From contig NW_024104291.1 in the NCBI RefSeq assembly GCF_003945595.2, forward strand, positions 1 to 64,000: a stretch of DNA of 64,000 bases, read 5' to 3'. The notes under the pieces are model-generated. The model saw nothing but the letters and a program-made list of their open reading frames with translations, had not been told where the DNA came from and did no database searches. Each line of letters begins with the position of its first letter. Within the stretch, counting starts at the first letter, position 1. The translations under genes and the position numbers were made by a program. The stretch is from Pipra filicauda. Taxonomy: Eukaryota; Chordata; Aves; Passeriformes; Pipridae. Below, piece after piece: positions 21,601 through 33,900 of the stretch.

Positions 21601-24600
21601 AAAACACCACAGTCAACTATGCTTTGGTCAGTCCCCAGTCCAGATATCAAGGATGTACTACTCAAGAAAGAGCTCCTCAAAAATAAAAAGCAATTTAATT
21701 TCTGATGTGGAAGTTACATGGCTGCGGAGAAGAGCAGACTGGGACAAAGCAGGGGACCTCTGTGGTTTCTGGAGAAGGTCAAGTTCAGTGACAGTATTCC
21801 CAGTCCCAGCCCAACTGGTGAGCTAACAATGCTAACTGCTGTTATTAGGAGGTGAGGCCTTCATGTGGCCTCAAAACCTAAAGTGAAACAGTGTCTTTCT
21901 AGAATGAGCCCAAAGCTGCCAAATACAACATTGCTCTATCCATAATACTTGAGACATTCATATGAAGATTTCATGTTGACTTCTTCCCAGAAAACCTTCT
22001 ATGCCTGATTCAGTTCCTTCTTAGCATTTTGGACTTCCTGTGCAGAAGGTTGATATAAGATGAATGAGTACAGGAGACAAAAAATGTACAACACTATGAT
22101 GGCTCATAATCACTGGGAGATTAAAAGCTATATTCTTCCCTTCCATCTCTGCTTTCTGAGCCAGGGTTCAGAGATTTGCTCTAATAGGTTCCACTAGGAT
22201 GGATACCTCGGGAGAACAAAGGGCTGTGTCCAGCAGCCTAAGTAAAGTATCACACTCAGATTAAGACTTGACAGGACTTAACTTTTGTCTAGGGAGATTT
22301 TGCCAGTACTGAGGAGGTTTGGAAGTAGACAGAGGAGCAGGTCACAGGGAAGGAGAAGCCATCACTTGTTAGGAGATTGTTCTAGTTTGTGGCAGGTACA
22401 CAAGCCAGAGCAAATAGAAAGGTAAAGAGACTGCAGCACTCACTGCAGGACAGGAGTAAATAAGTTTTTGGAGAGACTGATATTAATGATAAGATTTAGA
22501 GAGACCTCATTTGTTGCTCAGCATGAAACTCCCAAGTCTCTCAGCAGCCATGTGTGCCTGCCAGCCATGTCTAGTAAGCAAGACTTCCAGAAACCTGCTC
22601 TTTGTGAAAGCCTTCTGACTACTTCCCAAAGGTTACAGAAGGGCAAAAGGCATAATGTTGTGTTATTTGTAAAGAAAACATTCATAGACAGACAAGATTC
22701 AGATTTCCTTGGTGAAATAACGTTTTTCTAGCCAAAGCTTTTGTCTGTAGTGAAAACAAGGAACCAGCTCATGATCTGGAGTCCAGCCAACTACTTCAGA
22801 CCTAACCAGTCCAAATAACTTTTTTGATGTGCAGCACATCCAGAGTATGACTGTTCAACCTGTGCCCAGTCAGACCTGAGCATCCCACACTCACACCCAA
22901 GGGGCACAGGGAGCACTGTATGCCATCCCCCTCAGCAGCAGTAGTGCTGAGTGCAGTAATCTTGTGCACACTCAGTGGGTTGAGCTCCCTGCAAAATGCT
23001 TTCCACAGTTGGTCTGCTTGCTTGTAAAATTTCCAGCGTGACCCCAACACAACAGACCTGATGAGGATATGCTGGTTATTCAGCATGTAAATCCAACATC
23101 TCCTAGGCACAGGCAGCAAGTGTGGGGCAGCACAGATGCCTGTGTTTTTATCTGGGAAATCCTGGTTGGAAATGAGGAATTTCCTGCTAGAGTTCATGTA
23201 TTGTTTGATTAGCCTTCTCCTCTCTAACTTCTTGACTGCCAGTTTTGGTATCCCTAGAACCCAACTGAAGAGGCTACAGAATGGGAAAAAGCAGGTGTAC
23301 TTGGCCATTACCAACACGGGGTCTGCATGGCCAGAGCAATCATTCAGAAGAACAACAGAGCAGCAAGACTGTCTCAACCTTTCACTAATAATCATAACGC
23401 CCATCCTATGTGCATAGTGTGAGGCTGTGAGAGGCTGCAATGGTACTACCAGACACTCCTCTGCATTCCAAGTATAAACAACAGGCAGTGTGAGATCACT
23501 TCAACAGGCACACCCAAAATCAGACCCTAAGCACACACCCAAACCTATAGCATAAGCTTGGCATCCACAGCTCAAGCAGACATGGCTGGATCAGATGTCT
23601 TTGGAACATCATTTGGAACACGGTAGGGAACTTCCACCACCCCCACCTCACCACAATGGAAATGCTAGCTGTATCCAGAACAAGCTAATCTTGGTGCATT
23701 GAAAACAGTGAGCTTTCAAGACAGTCATTTATTTCCATGACTCATGCCTCAGAGCAGGCAAGGAATAACCTGATGCTGATGCCTGCTCTGTTTGGGATTG
23801 TAAAACCGAGTTAAAGCTGTTAATAGGCAAGTTAATATCCTTAGCAGCAGAAATTAATTTATGCACACATACTTTCACTCCCCTGAAACCTGTTGTATAG
23901 GGTTCTCTATGTCAGGGCAGAAGCAATGAGCCATACATAAAGCCTCTCTATGTGTTCCTGCTTGTGGCATAATGACTACAGAATACAAACTGATCAGAAT
24001 ATGCCTTACATTTGCATAAAGTCTGGTAAAAAAAAAAATTACCACTGTAATTTTTAACAGCAATAAAAATTTGTTTGTTTGGTGCATTAATTATTTTTCA
24101 GGAGTAGCAGAGTTGGATCTTCCTCCAGATCTTAAATAATTCTCCTTCTGTGTATTTTAGGGTGTTTTGTTCAAGTTTTGGGTCTCTTTTCTTCAATGAC
24201 CGTATCTCAATCAACCATGGAAAATGGGGTTATAAGTTCCTGCAGCCAGTACCACTTCTCATGAAGCTGCAGAGTACAACTGACTGCTCTGCTATAGGGA
24301 GACTCCTGTCCTTTCCATAAGCAGGAATCTGTGGTCTCACTCTCTTAGAAGCAGGAGCAGTAGCAGCAAGGGCTTGGGCTTATTTGCTGCTTTGGGAGCC
24401 CCTTCACCTTTGTGACAGATCAGATTGTTTGTAATAAATTGTTGGTACTCAATACTGTCCAAAAACGACTCATTCAAGACTACATACCATGTAAGGATGC
24501 AGCCAGCATGGAAGCAGGGCTAAGCACTACTCCTGTACAGTGCCTATGCTGCACCTTATACCTATTGCCACTGTCGGTGTTGCAACCAGGGGACTGAGGG

Positions 24601-24948
24601 AGCCCAAATACATTCCTTAATGAATGTTCTCTTGAAACCTACTGTCTGTGCTCCCAGTAGTCATTCTTGATCATGTTGCAACTCCAACTCACCTTTACTC
24701 TTGCAGACATTCCTCCAGACTCTTACTTCAAAACTCCTCCAGTCTCCTGCTCATTTAGTGGTAGACAGCTCCTTTTTCTCACCAATCCACCAAGACCAGG
24801 TAGGAAAAGACTCTGTTCCCTGTTCTTCAGCCCCCCTTCATGCCAGCTCCATTTCCCCTGAGTAACCCATCCATTCCTTACCTTCAACCACTGCAGCCAG
24901 CGATGCATTCTTGAACTTCACCTCAGCATAGGTGACTTCTGATGCCAT
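15612..24948 (-). CDS. CLEC4A: DCIR/CLEC4A-like inhibitory C-type lectin receptor
   Basis: Exons (minus): 24882-24948, 21459-21575, 18293-18349, 16477-16628, 16166-16269, 15612-15756. They sum to 642 nt (213 aa) with all phases consistent. Residues 5-10 are VTYAEV, an ITIM; mammalian DCIR begins with a very similar ITYAEV and recruits SHP-1/SHP-2 through it. The membrane helix (about residues 43-61) has no charged residue. A short neck with one Cys follows, then a complete long-form CRD: CCPKGW, SCYF, EEEQ, YIGL, WQWVD, EPS, and WNN in place of WND, ending [15 protein letters not shown]. Position next to NECAP1 and orientation match mammalian CLEC4A. An LTR lies in the intron between the neck and the first CRD exon. 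Human DCIR is slightly longer, mainly in the neck. Splicing across the 3-kb introns is inferred. Confidence 0.8.
17101..18135. mobile_element. Solo LTR of an endogenous retrovirus, 1035 bp
   Basis: The element begins TGTAA and ends TTACA (TG...CA with inverted ends) and is flanked by the 5-bp duplication CCTCC (17096-17100 and 18136-18140). The paralogous intron at 10048-10052 preserves the empty site with a single CCTCC. No coding region is left. A GC-rich part at about 17570-17700 has a TATA-like element when read on the minus strand (about 17685-17695), whereas TATAAAAGG and AATAAA words occur on the plus strand near 17315 and 17533, so orientation is unresolved. The 5-bp duplication is most typical of ERVL or class I elements. 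Confidence 0.88.
18952..19213 (-). mobile_element. CR1 LINE fragment, inverted (right copy)
   Basis: This is the duplicate of the fragment at 10864-11125, with almost the same sequence. Confidence 0.8.
19540..20108 (+). mobile_element. CR1 LINE 3' end
   Basis: This is a long CR1 3' stretch: 'gttcagttttgggcctctaa', 'gctgggaaagggtctggagc', 'caagaggaagtggcctcaag', 'ggaacaggctgcccagggaa', and an ending in 'gattttactattctatg'. It lies in the intron between the neck and membrane exons of the DCIR-like gene. Confidence 0.9.
20109..21458. other. Intron of the DCIR-like gene, unremarkable
   Basis: I see no exon or repeat family here. I searched it for a counterpart of neck exon I (12085-12177) and found none. 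A 132-codon open frame on the minus strand at 20613-21011 shows no lectin motif. Confidence 0.4.
21459..21575 (-). CDS. Transmembrane exon of the DCIR-like gene
   Basis: The exon is 117 nt, with acceptor CACTTTTAG, donor GTGAGT, and phase 1 at both ends. It encodes [20 protein letters not shown] followed by a leucine- and valine-rich helix without charge. It joins in frame to the ITIM exon upstream and to the neck exon at 18293-18349. Confidence 0.78.
21576..24881. other. First intron of the DCIR-like gene
   Basis: No repeat family or second exon is recognised. A 212-codon open frame lies on the minus strand at 22802-23440; it has no recognisable motif, no neighbouring splice logic and an ordinary composition, so I leave it unassigned. 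Confidence 0.4.
24882..24948 (-). CDS. First coding exon (ITIM) of the DCIR-like gene
   Basis: The ATG is at 24948 and the exon of 67 nt ends at donor GTAAGG. It encodes [16 protein letters not shown] and a few more residues. VTYAEV fits the ITIM consensus and its position seven residues from the start is the DCIR position. The three codons after it (KFK) also match the mammalian family. Confidence 0.85.
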
Positions 24949-27900
24949 TTAATCACAGTGTGACCGCTGACCCTGTCCTTAGTTTTGCCACATAAAATGT
25001 GGTCCTTTTAGGTCCTTGTTTCCAGGGGGTGACACCAATAGGTTACTGAGGCTTTCCCATCAGCTCATTCACCCTCTGCCCATAAAAGAAGGCTGTGTTA
25101 AACACCGGAAACACTGGCAATAACCTCAGAATTCCTGGGAGCTCAGAAGTGCTCCATATGGGTCTTCAGTTTCTTAGCCCAGAAAATCAGCCCTGGCACT
25201 ATGAAAACTTCTGAGACATAAAAAAAAAAAGAGAACCTAACAACTGAAAAGGAAGTTGCATCCTTCCTTCCCCTTAACCAATTCCCAGCTGATAGCCTTG
25301 CTTTTAAAGATATTTTACGGTTTTCTTTTTGTCTTTTTACCTTTCTTATTTAACTTTCTCCTATTCTCATATTTTCATGCCTTCCTTTGTCTGTATTCTA
25401 CTATTGTCCCTAGGTTTGCAGCTATCACAGCTCCAAGCCCAGTTTAACCTGCAGTCCAATATAAAATGCATCCTGCCCTCACTAGTCCCTTGTGATTAAG
25501 CTGCATTTTCTACATCAAATGTTGTAGTTATGTGTCATTCTCGGAAGTCAGTCCCAGTTGGGAGCTAGCACTTATAACAAATCTCAAATAAGGAAATGTT
25601 CCTGTAGAAGTGAGACTAGGGATCTGCAGCCTTAGGCAAAGGAATAAAAATAATCAGAACTATGATATATCCAAGGAGAAACAAAAGGATGAGGTCAAGG
25701 TCAAGGAGGAGAGCAAGCAAAGTGGATTTAAAAAAAAAAACCTGTTGATGGTTTGAGAGGTTATTGGGAAGACCACACACAGTGACCTTTCTATCACAAC
25801 CTGATTCACAGCCTGTGGAAGTTCAGAGCAGTGCTTGCTTCAGGCTCCATTTCAGAGGCTTTTGAAAAAGGGATGGTTTATATTTTTTTGCTCCAACACT
25901 GTAATTTATCTCCCTTATCTGCTTTCTGGTAAAGCAGATATTACCTTGGACATTACCTTGGATATTACCTTGGACAAAATGTCAGTCTGATCTTTAGCCT
26001 GACTTCAAGCTGGGGCAGATCTTGAAAGGAGACAATTAAGGGAAATGGCTGCTGAGATACATGCTAGATCAGAAAGACTGAGAAGAAATGCCAGTAAGTC
26101 AGGCAGGGTGAGAAGGGTTCAGTCAGCAGATAGGACTCAGGAATCACAGAATGGTTTGGGTCAGAATGGACCTTCACAGACTGTCTTGTCCAGCCCACTG
26201 CCATGGGCGAGGACATCTTTCACAACATCAGGCTGCTCAAAAACCCTTCCAATCTGGTCTGAAACATTTTCAATTAAGGGGAATCAGCAACTTCTCTGGG
26301 CAAACTGTGCCAGTGTTTCAACATCCTCATTGTAAAGATTTTGTTCCTTATATCTAATCCAGATCTGGCTTCTTCCACTTTAAAACCATTACCCCTTGTC
26401 CTATCACTACAGGTGCTGGTAGAAAGTCTCTCTCCATCCTTCTTTTAAGCCCCATCTAAGTATCGAAAAGCCACAACAAGGTCTCCAAAACAACCAGAAG
26501 GGAGAAGGAGAAAGCTTTGCTTGGTTAGTTTAGCTAGCTGGAATTTCCTTAAGGCAGAGCAGACTGAGATGCTCACAGGACATCCAGGGAGCTAGCACAG
26601 AGGGCACACAGGGCAGAGCTGGAGGTGAGATAGGGCAGTACCAGGAAGAACATGCATCAGACACCAGAGGACCATAATGTGGTAGAAGGTAAAGGGCACG
26701 TGAACACAGATTACAGAGAACTACCCCTAAACAGAGTGGGGCATATGTAGCTGGATTTCTTTACCAAGGAGCCTCCTCATGTCTTGTGTGCTCTAAACTG
26801 GCTTTATTTCTCCATTTTGTATTGTTTGCAAAGAGCGTGACTTTTATACAAGAATCAGAACATTTGCAGAACAGAAGCCTGGCCCCTTGAGAATATGCAT
26901 GCTGCCTGCTTTTCTTTCCAACATCCTTCCAGCACTATGCTTTGTCTTCAGGCTTGGCCCTCTCACTGGAATTAAGTCTCCCCTGAGTGTCTGCTGAAAT
27001 CTAGTAAGCCCTCAAATTTCATGTTGAGATTTCAGAGCAATCCTCTGCATGCTTCCCCCTGTCACCACCCAACCAAGCTCAACAGACCCAGTCTCGTGAG
27101 GAAAAGGCTTACTTCCTGTCAGGGTTTCAAGATTTCCACTGTGGAGAAACAGGAAATACAATCAGCAGACAAAGAAGGAAGTCACAGAGGTTTTTCCATT
27201 GAATCACATCTCCAAACAGAGCTGAGGCATTTCAAATGCGAATTCAGGCTGTAGCTGCTCTTTTTATTAGATTACACTAGACTGCACTCAAACATCAGTA
27301 GACAGCTCAATTCTTCTTTCTCAGCCATCAGAGTTGTTGTTGCTTGCTATCGAAATTCAACCTTGAATCATACTTCCATAGGATGGAATGCTGAGCTGCG
27401 CAACAACAGTGAGGCGATATTCCTGAGGGTAACATTTGTCCTTTGCATTTCATACGCACTGATGGCATGTAACTGGGTGGAAGACAGGAACAATTGGGCC
27501 CTGCAGTTAGTTGTGGTGCTAAAAAAAAAAACCAAAGAAAAATAACATCTTGCTTTATAAAAAACCCCAAACTCACGCTTTGTTTCCTTGCATTCCCACT
27601 GCTGCTCCTCAGTTCCTCTCTTTCCCCACTTCTGTGTTCTGCTCATCCCCTTGTCCTCCAACAATACCTGTGTTTCCCCACAGACATCTTTCAGCTGAAC
27701 CCTACTCTGCAGTGCCACATACCTCCCACACTCCCAATTCCCACTTGCCTCACGACCCAGCTCCTTTCTAGGACTCATGTGTTTGCTCACCTCAACAGCC
27801 CTGTACTTCCATCTTACTTGTGCTCCCGTTGCTGGTTGCTCCGCAAAACTCCATGGGCACCATTTGGCTGCCTGACCCAAACAGAAAGCACCAGAGGAAA

Positions 27901-30900
27901 GCTCTTTCTCCCCTACCTGTCAATAAGGTTTGAATAATGTAGTATCAGCAAGCCCTTCACCTCACAGACAGTGTCACCCAATCGAGCAAGCAGGTCCACA
28001 TCACAACAGAGGAGACAGCGCCATTGCACAGGCCTTACTTCTTTTGAAAATCCATCTGAACCAGAGAGCAGAGCAGCCAGGGGAAGAGTAAAAAAAAGAC
28101 AGTGGAGCATGGAAAATGGGGAAAAGTTAATAAGGGAGGTGAGATACCTAATCAAAGGGATTCAGGCAGTGAAAGCTCCTTGAGAGCTCCTGAGGTATTT
28201 GGCTCGTTAGAGAGGATCTACCAACATTGTGTACCCTGCTGCAAGGAACTGGTTAAGGCAGGGAGGGGCAGTATGCTGCAGTTCTTACTGCAGGAGCTGA
28301 GTTCCCCCAGCTCCAGGGGACAGTGTGGGAGCACTGCAGCCCCCTGGGAACTGGGAGAAAGGCATTCCATGGCTGATAACACTGGCCAGAGCTGCAAGGA
28401 TAAGAGACCTCTTGTGGAAGGCAGTCACAGAAGGTGAACCAGGGTTCCATACAAATTGCCAGGAGACCTAGGAAGAAATGGGCTATATGGAGCTATAAAA
28501 GCTCAGAGAAAAGGACATTCGAGCCAGCATCCAGGGGAGAAGAGAAAACAGGGAAGTACTGAACGGACAGTGAGAAAGGGAGGTGAGAGCAATGAGTGGG
28601 ATGGGTTAAACAGAAGGCAGCACTGCGAAGCCACACTAGTTTCTGGCAGGTGGCAGCACTTCACCACAGGCAGGCCTGAGTCAGCAGCAACACACGGTGT
28701 CCTGAGCAAAACCACCTAGAGTAACACTAGTACACAGACAGAGATCAGCACCTCACCAAAATATATGGTTACAGTACCATGCAGAACACGGTGACAGGAA
28801 AGTAGAAGAGATGAGAAAGAAATTTTTCCCCCCAGAAAGGGTTTGTGCACTTTTCCCCTGCACACATTTCTACCAAGTTTTAGTGAGACTTGAGGTTTTC
28901 AAGCAGAAAAGCCCTGTCCCAAAGTTATGTGAGCTGAGGGAGTTCAAACTCAGTCAGACTCCGGAAGGGGAAGTCGAGTGCCCAGCTGTAATGACAGGCT
29001 ATCAAAATCCCCCAGGTGCAAAGGAAAGAATAAGAGAAGTAAGAACACTATCCAGGGAATCTTCAAGGAGACAAGAAGCCCCAACCTGCCTCTTTACATA
29101 AAGCATTAACATAGGATTGTTTCTTCAGAAGAGAAGAGATATGTTTCATTTATTTCCCCTAATTAACAAATTACCCAGTCAAAGCTGACCGAGGACACAT
29201 TCAGATGCATTTATCTCACAGCTTTGGTTTATGCCATTACTGCGAACATCGCACCTTTGCCCCCTTCCTCTTTTGGACCGGAGTCACAAGTCTCAAGGCC
29301 AGAAATAGTTGGAAATCAGGTCCAGATACTGCAGTTGCTTGCCACAGTGGCATATCTGACTTCAAACCTGGGCCAGATCCAAGTCCTGATCAGACCCCAG
29401 TGGCCTGTTTCAGAGGCAGGGCTGTGAAGTTTATCATCTTAGACAAACTGCATATGGGATTCGCATGAAAAAGTTGTGGCCACATAACACCTCCAATTCT
29501 TCATGTTTTATTTTCAGTTCTGTCTAAGGATCACACAGATCATCAACAGCCTTGAATTCAGTTTGGCTACTCTCTGCCCAGTGAGGTGAATGCACCTGAT
29601 CTTCTTCTTTTGAAGGGGGAATGGGGGGAGTGGAAAGAAAAGCATAAAAATGGAAAACAACCACAGTCACCAAGTAACTATGAGGGTTATCAGGTAAGGT
29701 CACACAGATCCATGACGTAATCTTAGGGCCACTCTTATTTGATCTCAAGCTGTTTCCCTCCACATCCTCTCTACATAGTAAAATCTTCTCATAGGGAGGT
29801 TTTGGGGACAGCCCTACTGGTTAGGCTGTCCCAGCAGGTGGGTCTGGAATAGCAACACAAACTTCCCTGGTCCTGCAGAGCTCCCTCACCCCACTCATAT
29901 CCTCAAGGGCAGATGTATCAGTGAGATTGTAAATGGCCTGTGCTGACCCTTACCCTTCACTCCGTAGCCAAGGCAGCCCTGCATGCCGTTTGCAGCCTCC
30001 GAGCCCACCTCGTGCTGGCCAGCAGCAGGGCAGGGGGACACCATCTGCCCCTAGAGGAGTGCAGACCTCCCATGTCTGCACTGTCCTGTCCAGTCAGGAC
30101 ATGACAAGGCAAAGGCCATTTGGAAACAGTGACAGAAAGCTGAATGAAACCCAGGGAGAATAGTCAACTCAGTCAGACACTCCTTGGCACCTCGTCACTG
30201 AAACATGCTAGGAAAGTTTTAATGCCAGGCAGGGAGTGCTTAAGCTTTGGGGTTCAACTGTATGCAAGAGCCTCCTCACGACACAGATGTCGACACAGTT
30301 GGATGAGGAAGGGCAATTTTTTTTGAAGAGCACACTCTCCAGGTGCCTGTGTCACCGACTTTTACCACGGCAGGACACTGAAGTCAGCACAGTAAAGTGA
30401 AGGGCAGGCAAATGGCACTTCAGGGTACCATGCTCCAGCATGGAGCCAGCATTGACTCAAAGGGCGAAGGGCCCCTGCTGCTGACTCCCTGCAGGTCCCG
30501 AAGCTGCCAGCTGGGATGACACAGAGAGCAAAGTGCTCCTTGATGACTCACACTGGCCTGCAGTACCATGGCCTGAGTCTCTTAGACCCTGCTTCCAGTT
30601 CACAGATATTCATGTATTTAGCATTTTAAGACTGGACCAGACAGGCTCAGCACACCATCCTGGTCCTCACCCAGCCTCTGCCCTTCCTGAGGTGAAGGAT
30701 AGTTGTCAGACCTCAGCATTCCCCACCACTGACCACCCTCCCATGTCAGATGTCTCACCACACTGCTGGCCCACCATGGGCCCCACCCCACCACAGCCCA
30801 ACACTAAAGCTGTGCTAGGAAATACTTCAAACCGGAGGTATCCTGTTAAAACCTTGCTCAAAGCAGGACTACTTCTGGAGCTAGACCAGGCTACACAGGG

Positions 30901-33900
30901 CAGGTTATCTGCTTACAGTAACCCTGCCCCTGTATGGAATGTATTGTTTAAGGGCTTTTTTGTTACCAAAAAATATGCAGTGGTCATTTCCAAGCACAGC
31001 ACATACCCATGGTATTGACTTCAGCTTTAGGTATTGGTGACAGCAGCCCCTAACTCTGGGCCAGACATACAGCCTATCCTGCCATATCTACAGCCCCTCA
31101 GCACATATTACCCAAAAAAATGCTCTCCTACTCCTTACCACTTGGCACTGCTGCTCACTGGACTACAGTTCCTTGTCCCTGCTAGCTTACCAAAGTGCTG
31201 GTTTGCATAGCATTACTGACATAGCATCTCCACACATCTTTGAACAGTTTGCTTAACACCGTAAACATGCACTTACAGACAAATGTTTAGACATCACTTT
31301 AAAAAAGACTAGGAGGGGTGCTGCTCCTTTGGGCCAAACTTCAAATACAACAGAAATACATACCTGTAAATACACTGGACCCACAAGAGGAGATATGTGC
31401 CTGCCCTGGCACAGCTTGATTCCAAGCCCCACACAAGGCTCTCTGTGCAGCAGGGAAACACAGAGGGCATTAGGATTGCAGAACATGGGTACGTTTGAAA
31501 GCACCAGTTCCATTACTGCCAAATTATCAAAGTACAAATCGCCAGCTGCAGTTTCTTTTCAGAGAGCACCTCACCAGTGCTAGCCAGGTCTCAGGTGATG
31601 TCTGCCTGCATCCCACCTGCCACTCCCCCGATTCCTGGAGGCCCAGCCAGCCCCTGAAGATGGTGGCTGAGCCCAGGAATTGCAGGAAAGCCCGCAACAA
31701 AGGGTTTCGGCAGCAGATGGCAGCACTGTCATAGGTGAGACTGAACTTCCAATGCCCGATCGCGGATGAGGCTTGCAGACCAGGCTAGGAGGGCAGGGGA
31801 GCACCACACATCCCTAAAACACAAGGCTCAGCACAAAGGCGGCAAGTTACAGGTGGCTTCCTCCTTTACGGAATGTCTCTTCAGACTGCTTCAAGGACTA
31901 AAAAGTCAGTCTACTAAGCAAGCCAGATGCTTCTGTCCCAGGGCTGGGGAGTCGCTGTTCTACAATGCCTAGGAAAGAAAAGGGAAAGCAGGCTATTGCA
32001 AGTTACCTGGCTGGCCTGCCCCAAACACAAGTGATGGAATAAGATCCCAAAAGTGACAGCTGGAAAACATGGCTCTGCTCAGGAGCCACTATAACGACCA
32101 GCTATTGCTGACTGATGGATTTTTCCCATGCTCAGCTTCAAGGAATGTCTGTCAGAGTCCAAACTCTGGATGGGGCAAAATTAAGCTACCAAACTAGAAG
32201 GGCACTGCATCCTGCAATGTGCTTTTCCTTTTCCTGTGAGCATGGACAGAGATATTAACTTGGAAGAAAGAGACCAACCAATAACCACCTCTAGAGTGAG
32301 TCTATTGTTCATGGAATGCAATGAGCACTCAACAGATTGCCTAGACCTTGAGGCATTATGTGTGTTAACTACTTAGGCCCCAGGGCTCCGTTTCTGTGCG
32401 TTACCAGCCCAGCTGTTCTCCCTCCTAGAACTTCATAGATTTATGCTGATTTAACAGCTTGAGTTCAGATTCAGATCCTGTTTCCTCGTTACCAATGCTC
32501 AGGAAGACTTTGGGGTTTTTGGTTTCCTGTTTGGTTTTTATTTGGAAGAACAAGTCTTCCTCTCCATTTCTTCAGGAGTCCACACACAGCATCAAGGCTT
32601 TGTGAAGTCTAGAGTCTGAAATTCACATGGCTGTGGTAGGAACAGTTGCTGCATGACTGTGAGACATAAGTCATAGAATGTAGAACATAATTAATGGGAG
32701 AAAGGGGTGGGAAACACTCACATCCCACCTCAACTACAACTTTCACAAAAGAAACAACCAAAAACCAGATGAAACTGGGATCTTCCCTATGACATTTCTT
32801 TCCTGACTCTATTTGCTACAGTCTGCCTCTCAATTGGCACAAACTTTTCTGCCCCTTTGACTAGTCCCTCTCAGACTGATGGCAGGTCTTCCCAAAAGCC
32901 TAAGGAAATCAGTCGATCTACTATGTAAAACATAAATGTTCAGGGGATACTGCTCAGTTTGATCTGCTGATACATATTAAGGGCCTGACCTTGATCCTTT
33001 ACCTAGAGAAGACTATTGTCTGCAGTATCAGAAACTGTAGTTCTCAAGCAGCCTGCTTATTGGCTTCTGCTACATTAGAAGAAACCACTGGTAATGGGAA
33101 GTACAGAAAGACGGAAGAATTCAGCCGGTCCAGCCACAGGCCAGGCCAAGTAATTTCACCAGTAACTTACCAGGGAGGAAAGATATGGGGACTGGGAAGA
33201 TTTCCAGAGGGGACTAAACTCTCCTCAATGAACTGTTTCCCAATCCTCTATGCTTCTTTATGCATAAACAGGAGTATATTCCTGCACTTCCCTTAGGTGC
33301 ACCTCACCTGAAAATCCTCCTGCTCTGGAGAAATACCCTTTTAAGCTTTTTAATCCTTTTTGCTGCAAGTACCTACTGAAAAGTCAGAGAAACTTCACCA
33401 TAGCTTGTGGGCATGATGCTTCACCTTCCACCTGCCAGGACGCATACAACATCGCACCAAAACAGGGTCACAGCTCTGCTCCTAGATCTGAAAAAAATGT
33501 AGATTTTTTTTCAGCCACCACAGATGCTAGAATATTTGACAATTCAAACAACCAACTTCAAAGGTTAAGACCTCTCATCTTTACCCAGGCCATAAGACTT
33601 CTGTTGTACTTTCAACACAGCCATATGCACAGTTTTGCTGTCTGGTAGAGGAACACTGAGAAAGCATGGCTGCACAAGATAACAGCTGTAAGCAGGCTTG
33701 ATAGAACATCAGGGCCCTGAGCATATTCCCCACCTTCTGGCAGATTGGCTGCCTGGACTCAGGTCCAGCTTAAGTAATAGAGGTGTCTGGCTTTGAGAAA
33801 CCTTAGCAAAGTTGGCCTGCAGGCTTATCACAGCTAAGGGTCTCATGCTTGATCCCTGCCTGAGCTAGAGCAGCCATGCCCACATCTGGCCACACACCCT

